Assembly (NCBI GenBank): GCA_007570785.1
Contig: ML664183.1
Coordinates: forward strand, 19,729,584-19,793,583
Direction of reading: 5' to 3'
From: Antilocapra americana
Lineage: Eukaryota > Chordata > Mammalia > Artiodactyla > Antilocapridae
Length of the DNA stretch: 64,000 nt
Shown here: positions 43,768 through 55,375 of the stretch, in pieces
Position numbering within the stretch: the stretch's first letter is position 1
Layout: each line of letters opens with the position of its first letter
The notes under the pieces: generated by a model
Database searches by the model: none
Told to the model about the DNA's origin: nothing
What the model saw: only the letters and a program-made list of their open reading frames with translations
Translations under genes and position numbers: made by a program

Positions 43768-45125
43768 TGTTCATTGCTCAGTCATGTCCGAGTCTTTGCG
43801 ATCCCATGGACTGCAGCACACCAGGCTTCCCCGTCCTTCACCATCTCCTTGAGCTTGCTCAAACTCATGTGCATCAAGTCGGTGATGCTATCCAACCATA
43901 TTATCCTCTATCATCCCCTTCTCTTCCTGACCTCCATCTTGCCCAGAATCAGGGTCATTTTTAATGAGTCAGTTCTTCGCATCAGGTGGCCAATGTATTG
44001 GAACTTCAGCATCAGTGTTTCCAGCGAATATTTAGGATTAATTTCTTGCAGTCCAAGGGACTCTCAAGAGTCTTCTCCAACACCACAGTTCAAAAGCATC
44101 ATTTCTTCAATGCGCAGCTTTCTTTATAGTCCAACTCTCACTACTGGAAAAACCATAGCTTTGACTAGATAGACCTTTGTTGGCAAAGCAGTATCTCTGC
44201 TTTTCAATACACTGTCTAGATTTGTCATAGCTTTTCCTCAAAGGAGCAAGCATCTTTTAATTTCATGGCTGCAGTCACCACCTGCAGTGATTTTGGGGCC
44301 CAAGAAAATAAAGTCTGTTACTGTTTCCATTGTTTCCCCAACTATTTGCCATGAAGTGACGAGACCAGATGCCATGATCTTAGTTTTTTGAATGTTGAGT
44401 TTTAAGCCAGCTTTTTCACTCTCCTCTTTCACCATCATCAAGAGGCTCTTTAGTTCCTTTTCGCTTTCTACCATAAGGGTGGTGTCATCTGCATATCTGA
44501 GGTTATTGATATTTCTCCCAGTAATCTTGATTCCAGCTTGTGCTTCATCCAACCTGGAATTTTGCATGATGTACTCTACGTATAGGTTAAATAAGCAGGA
44601 TGAAAATATACAGCCTTGGGGTATCCTTTCTCAATTTGAAACCAGTCCATTGTTCAATGTCTGGTTCTAACTGTTGCTTCTTGACCTGCATACAGGTTAT
44701 TCAAGAAGCAGGTCAGGTGGTCTAGTATTCATATCTCTTTAAGAATTTACCAGTTTGTTGTGATCCCCACAGTGAAAGGCTTTGGCGTAGTCAACGAAGG
44801 AGAAGTATTCTGAAGTTCTCTTGCTTTTTCTATGATCTAGTGGATGCTGGCAGTTTGCTCTCTGGTTCCTCTGCCTTTTCTAAATCCAGCTTGAACATCT
44901 GGACATTCTTGGTTCATGTACTGTTCAAGCCTTACTTGGAAAATTTTGAGCATTACTTTGCTAGTGTGTGAGATGAGTGCAATTGTGTGATAGTTTGAGC
45001 ATTCTTTTGCATTTTCTCTCCTTTGGGATTGGAATCAAACTGACTTTTTCCAGTCCTGTGACCTCTGCTGAGTTTTCCAAATTTACTGGCATATTGAGTA
45101 CAACATTTTAACAGCATTACCTTTT
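43768..45125 (-). mobile_element. BovB LINE (minus), 5'-truncated, longest copy here
   Basis: 3' end at 43768 ('gttcattgctcagtcatgtc'), then the full C-terminal and RT coding region on the minus strand, extending past the RT N-terminus to 'ggcatattgagtacaac' at about 45100. Several frameshifts and small deletions. Confidence 0.93.
44238..44567 (-). pseudogene. BovB reverse-transcriptase motif-C fragment
   Basis: A 109-codon frame keeps NLRYADDTTLMVES (catalytic Asp pair of motif C), LKLNIQKTKIMASG and FIFLGPKITAGGDCSHEIK, the segment C-terminal to the RT palm in RTE elements. The frame is lost on both sides although homologous DNA continues. Compared with the copy at 27622-28323 it retains both Thr codons after ADD. 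Non-functional. Confidence 0.88.
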
Positions 45126-45654
45126 AGGATATGAATGTGGGGAAAAAAGATTTAAAACAGTTGTCGTGTAATCTGTTTCTCTCATAATTACTGAGATATT
45201 CCAGGAGGAATGGAAACAAGGCAGATAATTAGTATACTCTTTTTGTATATATGATAACTGGACCTCTAGGGCAATATACTAGTATTTACTAGGAGGTGAA
45301 TTCTTATCTATAAATTGCTTTGAGTGGGATGTCTGTGTTTTGCATTTCCTTTTGGTAAACAAACCTACAAAGTATAGATGTATGAACCATACCTCCCTGG
45401 AGAATGACACATAAGCTATACAACTCTTAGGGATATAAAATGCAGATGTTTTATAATTTTAACACTTCTTGTTTTGTAAGACAGCTCACAACCTAACTTA
45501 GAGACCTTATCTATGATTCTGGCCAGAAAGTATATGCTTAATGTAAGAAGGAAGCCCTGGGGAGCCAAGCAGATTGTAGTAGACCTCACTCTGTTTTTCC
45601 TGTACTTCTTGCTTCTTAAATTCTTATAATTATTAATAAAGTTTGATATTGAGT
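45126..45654. other. unique DNA, no gene seen
   Basis: No repeat or coding signal recognised. Confidence 0.4.
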
Positions 45655-45780
45655 TTATTAGTTTGCTGAGGCTTCTTTCCATACAACAATATCACAGACT
45701 GAGCAACAGAAATTTATTATCTGGCTTAAGCAACAGAAATTAATTATCTCACAGTTCTGGAGCCCCAAATGAAGTAGCTA
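45655..45780 (-). repeat. MaLR (MLT/MST-like) LTR fragment
   Basis: 'atatcacagactgagcaaca' and 'tctcacagttctggagcccc' are the reverse complement of a typical ERVL-MaLR LTR end. A 30-bp segment around 'caacagaaatttattatct' is tandemly duplicated. Confidence 0.55.
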
Positions 45781-45984
45781 GCTTTTAGGTAGAGGCAGTG
45801 TTACAAGCAATGATAAGATAATATAAGGCATACAAATAATTTTCAAACATTTGATTCACAAACAACATGGCAAGATCCAAACCTGAAAGCCTGCAGGAAC
45901 ATAGCCTAGAAAAAGAATAGAAAATTGATACTTCTGACCTCATGGTCAGTCTACAGCATACTTTCAGTGAGGGTGTTTGTTGAC

Positions 45985-46240
45985 TAGATGCCATAGCAAA
46001 ATGTAATACTGCAGACTGAGTTGCTTAAACAATAGAAATGTATTGTTTCACAGTTCCATAGGGTATAAATTACATGCTAAAGTGTTGATACTTTTGATTT
46101 CTCCTGAGATCGCTCTCCTTGGTGTGCAGATGGTTGCGTTCTCACTGCGGGTCCACATGACCTTTTTACTGCTCCTCTCTCTTTTCTTTTCTAATAAGAG
46201 CATCAGTCGTTTTGGATCTGATTCTGTCTGAGTTGAAAAT
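45985..46240 (-). repeat. MaLR (MLT/MST-like) LTR fragment
   Basis: 'gccatagcaaaatgtaatac', 'actgagttgcttaaacaata', 'tttctcctgagatcgctctc', 'cttggtgtgcagatggttgc' and 'ctaataagagcatcagtcg' follow the MaLR LTR order in reverse orientation. Confidence 0.6.
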
Positions 46241-47377
46241 TTAATCATTTATGTTAACTCATAAAAATGAATAATATTTGTGAACTATGATACTCTCAGT
46301 GATGTGAGCTATGATATTATTAAAACAGTGTGTGTTGTAACAAATTCACATAAAAAGTCTTATCACAAATCCTATGAAAGCATAAAGTGTAAAGTGAATG
46401 TCTGGAATGAGTGCAACATTTAAAAGTGAGTTTTAATTCCTTATATAAACGGTGTACTTGGTTAGATATTTTTATCCTCCATTTATTTATGTGTCTTGTT
46501 GAAGACTTGCTTATTTTTCCCCCAACCGTGTTATACAGGGTAGCAGATATTTAACCATTAGAAACTCAATTATAAGAGGATATCATAGACTTTCAATTAA
46601 GTAGGCAGATTTTTTTTTCTTTCTAGACCTAAAAAAAACAAGGTTAAAAAAAAGTTTGATATTAGAATCAGCATTGTTTCTTTTTTATACTAGTTTATTT
46701 GTGTATTTCTATATATACTATATGAAACAGTTAGAATTTCAGTCAAATATAATTGCAATAAACTAACATGCTCGCCCTTTCTCCTCCCCTTTAGAGGAAG
46801 CTCCTTCTCCAGTCTTTGGTCTAATCAAAAGGTTTTTCCTGCATTCAGTGTTTCCCGCTTACTGCTTGGCACACCCCTCCGGGCAGTGCTGCTCTTCCTT
46901 TCATCATGGGTCACTGTCTGGTGACAGTGATCTCTGTGCACCTATTTGCACACTATGCAAGTGCTTTTCTCCACTGGGGCCAAAGAGGTGAAGTGCAGGA
47001 TGCTTCCCTTTTCCTTGCTTCTTTATCTCCTAGTACCTACAAGGCTAACATCCAAGGTAGTGTTACAGAGGGGTGCAACAAATTTTGACTTATTTCATGG
47101 TAGAGGGCCAAAGTCAACTACTTGCCCTTGGTTTCTGGCTTTTGGTTGCTAAATAACTAATGTCTATTCTATGTAAATATCAACAAGTACAGAGCAAACA
47201 TAGTGTTTCAGTGATTTTGGAAGCATACCATATTTCCATACTACCATACCATACTGCCAATAGCGTACCATACTACCGTTGCCCAGTTTTGTGTTTAGAA
47301 TGCAGTTGCAGCAGGGTACATATTGCAGAATGACTCACTGTAGCAAAGAGAAAATGGACCACTTTCATCTTCTTTGG
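46241..47377. other. unique DNA, no gene seen
   Basis: Two overlapping plus ORFs at 46906-47152 occupy a locally GC-richer stretch but show no family resemblance. 47228-47280 has short 'accatactacc' repeats. Confidence 0.4.
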
Positions 47378-47697
47378 GCTTCCCTCATAGCTCAGTTGGT
47401 AAAGAATCTGCCTGCAATGCAAGAGACCCCAGTTCAATTCCTGGGTCGGGAAGATCTGTTGGAGAAAAGAGAGGCTTAGGCTATCCACTCCAGTATTCTT
47501 GGGCTTCCTTTGTGGCTCAGCTGGTAAAGAATCCTCCTGCAATGTGCGAGACCTGGGTTCGATCCCTGGGTTGCGCAGATCCCCTGGAGAAGGGAAAGAC
47601 TGCCCACTCCAGTATTCTGGTCTGGAGAATTCCATTAACTGTATAGTCCATGGGGTCTCAAAGAGTCAGACATGACTGAACGACTTTCACTTTCATT
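47378..47697 (+). mobile_element. dimeric Bov-tA SINE (plus)
   Basis: Two tRNA-Glu heads: at 47378 ('gggcttccctcatagctcag') and at 47500 ('gggcttcctttgtggctcag'), joined at 'cactccagtattctt'. Same architecture as 12608-12932. It ends 'catgactgaacgactttcac'. Confidence 0.93.
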
Positions 47698-47887
47698 TTG
47701 CAACTTCTTCAACTATGGAAAAATCTGCACAATATGCAAAAACAACTGGAAACACTTATACAAAATATTCAAATATCTAGAGTGGTGATTACATGTTTAA
47801 CAGATTTCTTGGGGAAAAAAAAGTTTGAATATAATGCCTTGCCAATACAATTACTGAAATAAAAATACAACAAATGATGTATTAATA

Positions 47888-48122
47888 CCAAAGTAGACTT
47901 ATGGTTGTTTAGTCGCTAAGTCATGTGTGACTCTTCTGTGACTCCAAGGCCTATAGCCCTCCAGGCTCCTCTGTCCATGGGATTTCCTAGGCAAGAATAC
48001 TAGAGTGGATTGCCATTTCCTTCTTCATGGAATCTTGCAGACCCAGGTATCAAACTTGCATCTCTTGCATTGGCAGGCAGATTCTTTACCCCTGAGCCAC
48101 TTGGGAAAGCCAAAGTACTCTT
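47888..48122 (-). mobile_element. Bov-tA SINE (minus), probable TSD
   Basis: SINE 47902-48109: 'agtcgctaagtcatgtgtga', 'gaatactagagtggattgcc', head 'gagccacttgggaaagc'. Flanks CCAAAGTA..CTTA at 47888-47901 and 48110-48122 match imperfectly. Confidence 0.9.
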
Positions 48123-48965
48123 ACTGACAACCAATGACTCCTTTAAAGAAAGAAATTTGTTCATCAGAAAAGATCAGACAAACATTCATCTGCTATGCTC
48201 AGGCATTTCTTATGTGAGATTGTGCCTTATGCTTGGGGGGAAAATGCTAATATTAATAGACATGCTATTAAATCTGAGATGCAGTTTGGAATTCGGAGGC
48301 AATTTTACTATCATGAAAGTCAAATGTATAGCTTCATTATGATATTTATAAATTAAAGATTTAAGGGTAGCTTCCTCAAGTGACTGTGTTATGCAGCCTA
48401 AATGCATTTAAAATGTCAGAAATAAAAATCAGAGTGAAGAGTAATATATCTACTTCTGTAAATAGCAAGTGTCTTCTCAAGTTGTATACAGAGTTTTAGT
48501 TTGTGGAATTACTTCAGGGAACAAAATTGCAGTATCACCATCAACCAACTCTTCATGTCTAAAGAAAAGTTGTCTCTTTTATTAGAGATAAAAGAAAACT
48601 TAAGAATTTGTGGCGGGATCACTCTTGATTTTAATCTATTAAGGTTTAGCTGAACCAAAATATATCTTACTTCTTCAATGGTTTAAATTACAGCTATCAT
48701 CTATTTAGCATTAAAAATATTCAGTGTAGTGTCTGTAGGAGGAATTAGCAAGAGATAGTGTTGATCATTATATTTTTCTGTAAAGTCAAAATAGTAACCA
48801 AAAAGTTCTCAACACTACCCTTTTAAAAAATCATAGAGCTGTAGGTCTACAATTTTGGAATGCATTTCAGCTTTTTAAATACATCTCAAATATTTATTAT
48901 ATGCTAGTGATATCCCAAGGCTTGGCTTGGGATAAATTGTTAATTTAGCACAGCTGTTTAGCATT
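48123..48965. other. unique DNA, no gene seen
   Basis: No recognised content. Confidence 0.4.
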
Positions 48966-49412
48966 GTTGTTGTTCAGTTGCCCAGTCGTGTCCAACTCTT
49001 TGTGACCTCATGGACTGCAGCATGCAAGACCTCCCTGACCCTTACCATCTCCCTAAGTTTGCCCAAGTTCATGTCCATTGCATTGGAGATGCCATCCAGC
49101 CATCTCATCCTCTGAAGCCCTCCTCTCCTGTTCTCAATGTTTCCCAGTCTCAGGGACTTTTCCAAAGAGCCATTCATTCACATCAGATGACCAGAATACT
49201 GGAGTTTCAGCTTCAGCATCAGTCCTTCTGAGTATTCATGATTGATTTCCCTAAAGATTGACTAGTTTGATTTCCTCGCTGTCCAAGGGACCCTCAGGAG
49301 TCTTCTCCAGCACCACAAGTCAAAGGCATCAATTCTTCAGTGCTCCACCCTCTTTACAGTCCAGTTCTCACAACTGTAAGTGACCACTGGGAATATCATA
49401 GCCTTTAGTATG
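48966..49412 (-). mobile_element. BovB LINE 3' fragment (minus), diverged
   Basis: 'gttcagttgcccagtcgtgt', 'gatgccatccagccatctca', 'ctcaggagtcttctccagca', ending near 'gggaatatcatagcctttag'. More diverged than the copies at 27 and 44 kb. It contains only the C-terminal tail region. Confidence 0.9.
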
Positions 49413-50685
49413 TAGTCAAAGGGTTTATTCATTCAACTTTCAATATGTGCATTTCTTTATTGAAGGCTCTGAGCAACTTATGAAGGAAATTACACTGGAA
49501 GAAGTTAAAGGTTAAAATTCTGCTTAAGTTGGTCTCTTCTTGGACCTCTGAGTATCTTCACTTCAAGTTGGCACGGGTTTTCTTAGAGGCCCTTTTATCA
49601 AGCCCTTCTGTCTAAAACTCACATCTTTTCCCATGATGAGAGAGCTTGTTTCCTGTTCTTCCACCGTCCCCCATGCCAACCTCCTCTGTGGATGACATCT
49701 TTACAAGAGACACCTAACACTAATGTTAATTGGGTCTTAGTTTCCAAGTATCTGGGAGGATTGGTGAGTGATGTAAGTGGGATCCTGTGCCACTCCCATG
49801 GGCCAGAGAAATACTTTTCTTTCAATTAAAGTTTCCTTTACAATGTTCCTTCCCATGGGAGCAGCAGCTTGCTGGTCATTTACTATTACATAATAAATAC
49901 TGACCTATTCAATAATTACCTTTTTTCCCAAGGACAAATATTAATATTTTAAGAGATTGCATACTTTTAGTTCATATTTAGAAATAATATTTCCTACATT
50001 AACAATGTCTCTACCCTGCCCTTGGAGTATATGGTCCCTCAGTGTTGCTCTGAGGGGCCTTTAATTTCTTATCTGCACTTTCCCATGGCCCACAGGAATC
50101 GTAAAAATGTACATTAGCCTTTAATGTCCACTTTTATTGGGACCAAGGGACAAACTCTCTATTCCATTCCACTCTTTGAAGTCAGAGCCTGCCTTTGATT
50201 TAAAGTAAATGAAAGACTTTGATTACCAACATGTCCTATAACTGACCCAGAAATAAATAAAGACCCGAATAGGTGCATTATTGTGCCCTGTAGTAGACAG
50301 ACATGTATGGGAAGAAAGGTTGGAATTAAAATAACAGTGATAATAACAAGAACAATAAAAACTCACGTTTCTAATTCTCAGTGCAGGTAATTTTATCCTA
50401 CCCCAGTTTCCAGAGGGTGATATAATTTTTCTGAAAGGGTCTCCAGAATGAGCTGAGGCTAGAGAATTCCTTCTTAGAACTAGGAAAAAATTCAACTCTG
50501 GGAACTACATTCATCTAGCAAGGGCTAAATTAACTATCCAAAATTATCTGGTGACAAAAAGGCCAGAACTGGCTTGAGGAAGAGACGAAGTAGAGAAAGG
50601 AAGGTATTTTTTGGTCTAGGGGAGAGAACAAGCAACTGAGCAGATTAGGAAGTTGTGCTATGGAAACTCAGAAGGCTGGGTGCTT
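49413..50685. other. unique DNA, no gene recognised
   Basis: A locally GC-richer stretch at about 49520-49850 could be an old LTR but no TG...CA ends with duplication could be fixed. A MIR-like segment is possible at about 50370-50470. Confidence 0.35.
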
Positions 50686-50916
50686 TGTCTTCTGAAAGTG
50701 AAACTGTTAATCACTCAGTCGTGTCCATCTCTTTGTGGCTCTATGGACTGTAGCCTGTCAGGCTCCTCTGTCTATGGGATTCTTCAGGCAAGAATACTGG
50801 AGTGGGTTGCCATTTTCTTCTCCATGAGATCTTCCCAACTTAGGGATTAAACCTGAATCTCCCACATTGCAGGCAGATTCTTTACCATCTCAGGCACCAT
50901 GAAAGCCCTGTCTTCT
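50686..50916 (-). mobile_element. Bov-tA SINE (minus) with 8-bp TSD
   Basis: TSD TGTCTTCT at 50686-50693 and 50909-50916. SINE 50694-50908 with tail 'actcagtcgtgtccatctct' and head ending 'ggcaccatgaaagccc'. Confidence 0.93.
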
Positions 50917-51224
50917 AATAAAGGATATTAATCATCTGGTGTTCCAGGAAGATCATGGCATGCAAGGACAGATGTCTTTTTGCTTATCAGTCATTCACTT
51001 ATTCAACAACTTTTTAGTGAGTTCTATGCTTTGGAAATATTTAAACCAGTGAGTAAAGTAGGCTAAGATTACTGTCTTCATGGAGCTAACTTTCTACAGT
51101 TTTTTAAAGAAAATAAAAAGTTAAAAAGAATATAGTTTAGAATACCAGAAGTGCTATGAAGAGAAGGCAGGGAAAGGAGAAAGAACCTGGTGGAAGGGAG
51201 GAAGAGAACCATTAGAAGGACATT

Positions 51225-51452
51225 AAAACAAGGCAGGCAAGTTGCTGTATAACACAGGGAACTCAATCTGGTGTTCTGTGACAACCTAGAGAGAGGGGAT
51301 GAAGAGATGGGTGGCAGGGAGGCTGAAGAGGAAGAGGATTATAATTACACTTATGGCTAATTCACACTGTTGTATGGCAGAAACCAATATAACATTGCAA
51401 AGCAATTATTCTATTAAAAATTTAAAAAAAAAGAATAAAAAACAAGACAGGC
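51225..51452 (+). mobile_element. L1 3' UTR insertion (plus) with TSD
   Basis: AAAACAAGGCAGGC (51225-51238) and AAAACAAGACAGGC (51439-51452) form a 14-bp duplication with one change. The insert is only L1 3' UTR ('acacagggaactcaatctgg', 'gcaaagcaattattct') with an A-rich tail. Confidence 0.9.
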
Positions 51453-52248
51453 GATATCCATGGGGGCTTGGAACATGCATACATGGATTATATACAGAGA
51501 GGCAGACAGATTCAGAATATGTACTTAAGAAATAACCAACAATAATACTTACTAATAACTTAGATGTGGATTATTTGAGAAAGAGAGGAATCAAGGATGT
51601 ATCCAAGTCTATAGCTTAAGTATTTGGGATTATGGAAATGCCTATTTATTAAGTTGATTAATTGGTTTTTATTTATAATTGATTAATGTATTGTCCCTTG
51701 ATTATTATGGGTCATTTTTTTCTTGCTTCTTTTCATACCTGGTATTTTTTTTTATTGGATCCCAGACATTATTAATTTACCTTTTTACATGCTGGATATT
51801 TTTGTTTTCTTATATGTATTCTTAAACTTGTTCTAGGTTGAAGGCAAGTTACTTCATCTTTTGAGTCTCGCTAGAATGAACCAGAAGAATATTTATTCGA
51901 GTGCTAACTATTCCCCACTAACTAGGAAAGAATCTTCTGCATATTCTAATTTCCTTTGAATTATGAACTTTACCAGTGGAAATAAGTACTGTGCCTGGCC
52001 ATCTTCTCCTACTGTATACCTTTCTTTCTAATCCTATGGCTGGTTTTTACCAACCTCTGGTAGTTTCCTTATACATATATTCTATTCAGTACTCAACTAA
52101 ATTCTCAAGGGAAATACTCTTTATACATTCAACATTCTCCCTCTTTCCAACTTCCTCTCTGGTATTTTGCTTTTGGAATTCTATCTGCTGTAATCTCAGC
52201 AACATCTCAATTTGAGTCTGCTTTTCTCTGCCTGGGTCCCTTCACCTC
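51453..52248. other. unique DNA, no gene seen
   Basis: About 51560-51620 continues the ancient-repeat-like text interrupted by the L1 insertion ('gagaaagagaggaatcaagg'). Otherwise unassigned. Confidence 0.4.
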
Positions 52249-52692
52249 TCTTTTGCTATATCTTTTTTTTAAAATTAATTAATTTATTTATTTATTTTAT
52301 TGTTTTTGCCATACATTGTCATGATATCACCATGGGTTTACATATGCTTCCCCTCCGGAACCTCCCTCCCTCCTCCCTCCCCCCCGGGAAATCTCGCTGC
52401 ATCAGTCCCGAGCATCAATCCTGGGCTGGCGATTGATTAGACACATGACAATTAACATGCTTCAATGCCCTTCTCCCATATCATCCCACCCTTACCCTCA
52501 TCCACAAAGTCCACGAGTCTATTCTATACATCTGCGTTCCTTTTGTTGTCTCGCATGTTGGGTTCTCGTTACCGTCTTTCTAAATTCCATATATATGCGT
52601 TAATATACTGTATTGTTGTTTTTGCTTCTGGCTTACTTCACTCTAGATAATGGGCTCCAGTTTCGTCCATCTGAGTAGAATTGCTTCAAATG

Positions 52693-52792
52693 NNNNNNNN
52701 NNNNNNNNNNNNNNNNNNNNNNNNNNNNNNNNNNNNNNNNNNNNNNNNNNNNNNNNNNNNNNNNNNNNNNNNNNNNNNNNNNNNNNNNNNNN
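52693..52792. other. assembly gap (100 N)
   Basis: Exactly 100 N, a conventional unknown-size gap. Colinear comparison with the L1 at 61428-61692 predicts about 265 bp of missing L1 sequence. Confidence 0.97.
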
Positions 52793-53508
52793 TTTGCATT
52801 CCCACCAACAGTGTAAGAGGGTTCCCTTTTCTCCACATCCTCTCCAGCATTTATTGCTTGTAGACTTTTGGATGGCAGCCATTCTGACTGGTGTAAAGTG
52901 GTACCTCATTGTGGTTTTGATTTGCATTTCTCTGATAATGAGTGATGTTGAGCATCTTTTCATGTGTTTGTTAGCCATTTTTATATCTTCTTTGGAGAAA
53001 TGTCTGTTAAGTTCTTTGGCCCACTTTTTAATTGGGTTGTTTATTTTTCTAGAATGGAGCTGCAGGAGTTGTTTGTATATTTTTGAGATTAATTGTTTGT
53101 CTGTTGCTTCATTGGCTATTAATTTCTCCCATTCTGAAGGCTGTCTTTTCACCTTGCTTATAGTTTCCTTTATTGTGCAAAAGCTTTTAATTTTAATTAG
53201 GTCCCATTTGTTTATTCGTGTTTTTATTTCCAATATTCTGGGAGGTGGGTCATGGAGTATCCTGCTTTGGATTATAGCCGAGAGTGTTTTGCCTATGTTA
53301 TCCTCTAGGAGTTTTATAGTTTCTGGTCTTATGCTTAGATCTTTGATCCATTTTGAGTTTATCTTTGTGTATGGTGTTAGAAAGTGATCTAGTTTCATTC
53401 TTTTACAAGTGGCTGTCCAGTTTTCCCAGCACCACTTGTTAAAGAGGTTGTCTTTTCTCCATTGTATATTCTTGCCTCCTTTGTCAAAGATAAGGTGTCC
53501 AGATGCGT
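52793..53508 (-). pseudogene. L1 ORF2p C-terminal fragment (interrupted by gap)
   Basis: Minus-strand open frame from about 53508 through [52 protein letters not shown] and MANKHMKRC to [18 protein letters not shown], where the N gap begins. After the gap only [15 protein letters not shown] remains before a stop (52643), so the last about 15 residues of ORF2 found at 61315 are lost by a substitution (ctctag in 'ctctagataatggg'). 5' truncation removes RT and endonuclease. Confidence 0.88.
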
Positions 53509-53602
53509 GGATACTCCATGACCCACCTCCCAGAATATTGGAAATAAAAACACGAATAAACAAATGGGACCTAATTAAAATTAAAATCTTTTGCTATATC
53601 TT

Positions 53603-54195
53603 AATACAGTAAACTAGAGCAATTATAAGTTTTATTTCATTATTTCTTGTTGCTTAGACCCCACTGTCATATGTCATATGTCAAGGATTCAAAAAATAAT
53701 ATTTCATATATTTTACCTATCTATTTGATTTCTTTTGGTAGGAGGGAAAAGGTAATCTCTGTTACTTTAAATTGTCTGGAAGTAATTGTTTGTCTATTTA
53801 CTACAGTCATTATAGCTTCAGTCTTACAATAACACAACCAGCCATAATCTTCCAGAAAATACTTTTTAGTTGAAAAAGATATTTGAAAACCACTGATTTA
53901 AAAATAGAATAAATAGAAATAGAAATATATATATCATTGAGATTGATATGATCTGAAAATCATTATGGTTAAAAAGTGAATGTGTTTGGAAAGGTTTGCA
54001 AATTTAGGTAAATAGAGAGTGTCATAAAAACTTTTATTTAGAGTGACTTACTTTAATCAGATTTTTCCCTCTAATATCCAATTTATATTATTTTGTCAAA
54101 TGGTGGATTTTTGAAAAAGAAAGAAGAGACATAAATTTGGGGCATGTGACATTTTAAGATAGGTCAAGTTTAGGGGGCCCTCAGTAAGAAATCAG
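53603..54195. other. unique DNA, no gene seen
   Basis: No recognised content. Confidence 0.4.
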
Positions 54196-54419
54196 AGGCT
54201 TCCCCATTTGACACAAAGGGTAAAGAATATGCCTGCCAATGCAGGAGACGCAAGAGTCCTAGGTTCAGTCCTGGGTGGGGAAAATCCCCTAGAGAAGGAA
54301 ATGGCAGCCCACTCCAATATTCTTGCCTGGAGAATCCCATGGACAGAAGAGCCCGGTGGTCTACAATCTATGGGGTCAAAAAGAGCTGGACATGACTGAA
54401 AGACTAACACACATGCAAC
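54196..54419 (+). mobile_element. Bov-tA SINE (plus)
   Basis: tRNA head 'ggcttccccatttgacac' (diverged), 'gaaatggcagcccactccaa', 'tggacatgactgaaagacta'. Full length. No clear TSD. Confidence 0.92.
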
Positions 54420-54634
54420 AAAAAATCTAATAGCCAATATTATGAGGAAATTTTATTTTGGGGGGTGGGGTGAGAGTGTGAGAGAAATGAGATAATAAAG
54501 TAAAGAGCATAAACATCCTCAAATCTTAAACTTTTGCTGTGATTTAATCAATTTCTCATCTATTTTACTTTTATAATACTGTTAGAGCTGGGTATAGGCC
54601 TAGATGTGTATTGCAACTACATAGTCTGTGTTTT

Positions 54635-55375
54635 TCAATCTATTGCGTCTCCAACTTGTTTTTTAACTCTTTCTTTGTACTGGGTATAGCTGATTAACAA
54701 TGCTGTGATAGTTTCAGGTGAACAGTGAAAAGACTCAACAATACATATACATGAATCCATTTTCTCCCAAACTGCCCTCCCAACCAGGCTTCTGAATGTC
54801 ACTGAGCAGAGTTCCATGTGCTATACACTAGGTCCTTGTTGGTTATCCATTTTAAATATAGCAGTGCGTACATGTCCTTCCCAAACTCCCTAACTATCCC
54901 TTCCCTCCATCCTTCCCCCTGGAAAGTGTAAGTAAGTCTGTGAGTCTGTTTGTTTTGTAAATTAGTTAATTTGTATCATTTATTTTTAGATCTCAGGGAT
55001 ATCATATGGTATTTCTCCTTCTCTCTCTGACTTACTTCACTTAGTATGACAATCTCTATGTCTGTTCATATTGCTACAAAAGGCATTATTTCTTTCTTTT
55101 TAATGGCTGAGTAATATTCCATTGTACATCTTTATCTGCTCCTCTTTTGATGGTCCTTTAGGTTATTTCCATGTCTTAGCTATTGTAAACAGTGCTACAA
55201 TGAACATTGGGATGCATGGATCCTTTTAGATCATGTTTCTCTGGATGTATGCCCATGAGTGGGATTACAGGGTCTATGATAGCTTTTTTTTAATGAAACC
55301 TCCATGCTGTTCTCAATAGTGGCTGTGTCAATTTACATCCCCACCAACAGTGTGGGAGGGTTCTCTTCCAACTTT
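54635..55375 (-). mobile_element. older L1 3' end (minus)
   Basis: 3' UTR in minus orientation ('gatagtttcaggtgaacagt', 'ctaggtccttgttggttatc', 'gtctgtgagtctgtttg'), then the ORF2 C-terminus ('ggctgagtaatattccattg', 'ccccaccaacagtgtgggag'). It is an older subfamily than the 13, 52 and 61 kb copies. Truncated at about 55375. Confidence 0.9.

Larger units (their letters stand above)
52249..53602 (-). mobile_element. twin-primed L1 (minus, 5' inverted) with 16-bp TSD and assembly gap
   Basis: TSD TCTTTTGCTATATCTT at 52249-52264 and 53587-53602. 52265-53508 is minus-strand L1 (A tail, 3' UTR, ORF2 C-terminus). 53509-53586 is plus-strand ORF2 that exactly mirrors 53185-53262, with GGAT microhomology at the switch. 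Confidence 0.95.

Noticed and set aside
46906..47152. overlapping plus ORFs suggesting a small gene
   Set aside because: Two frames open simultaneously and no conserved motif. Likely chance.
49520..49850. possible old LTR
   Set aside because: Same problem: no ends, no duplication, no polyadenylation context that could be defended.
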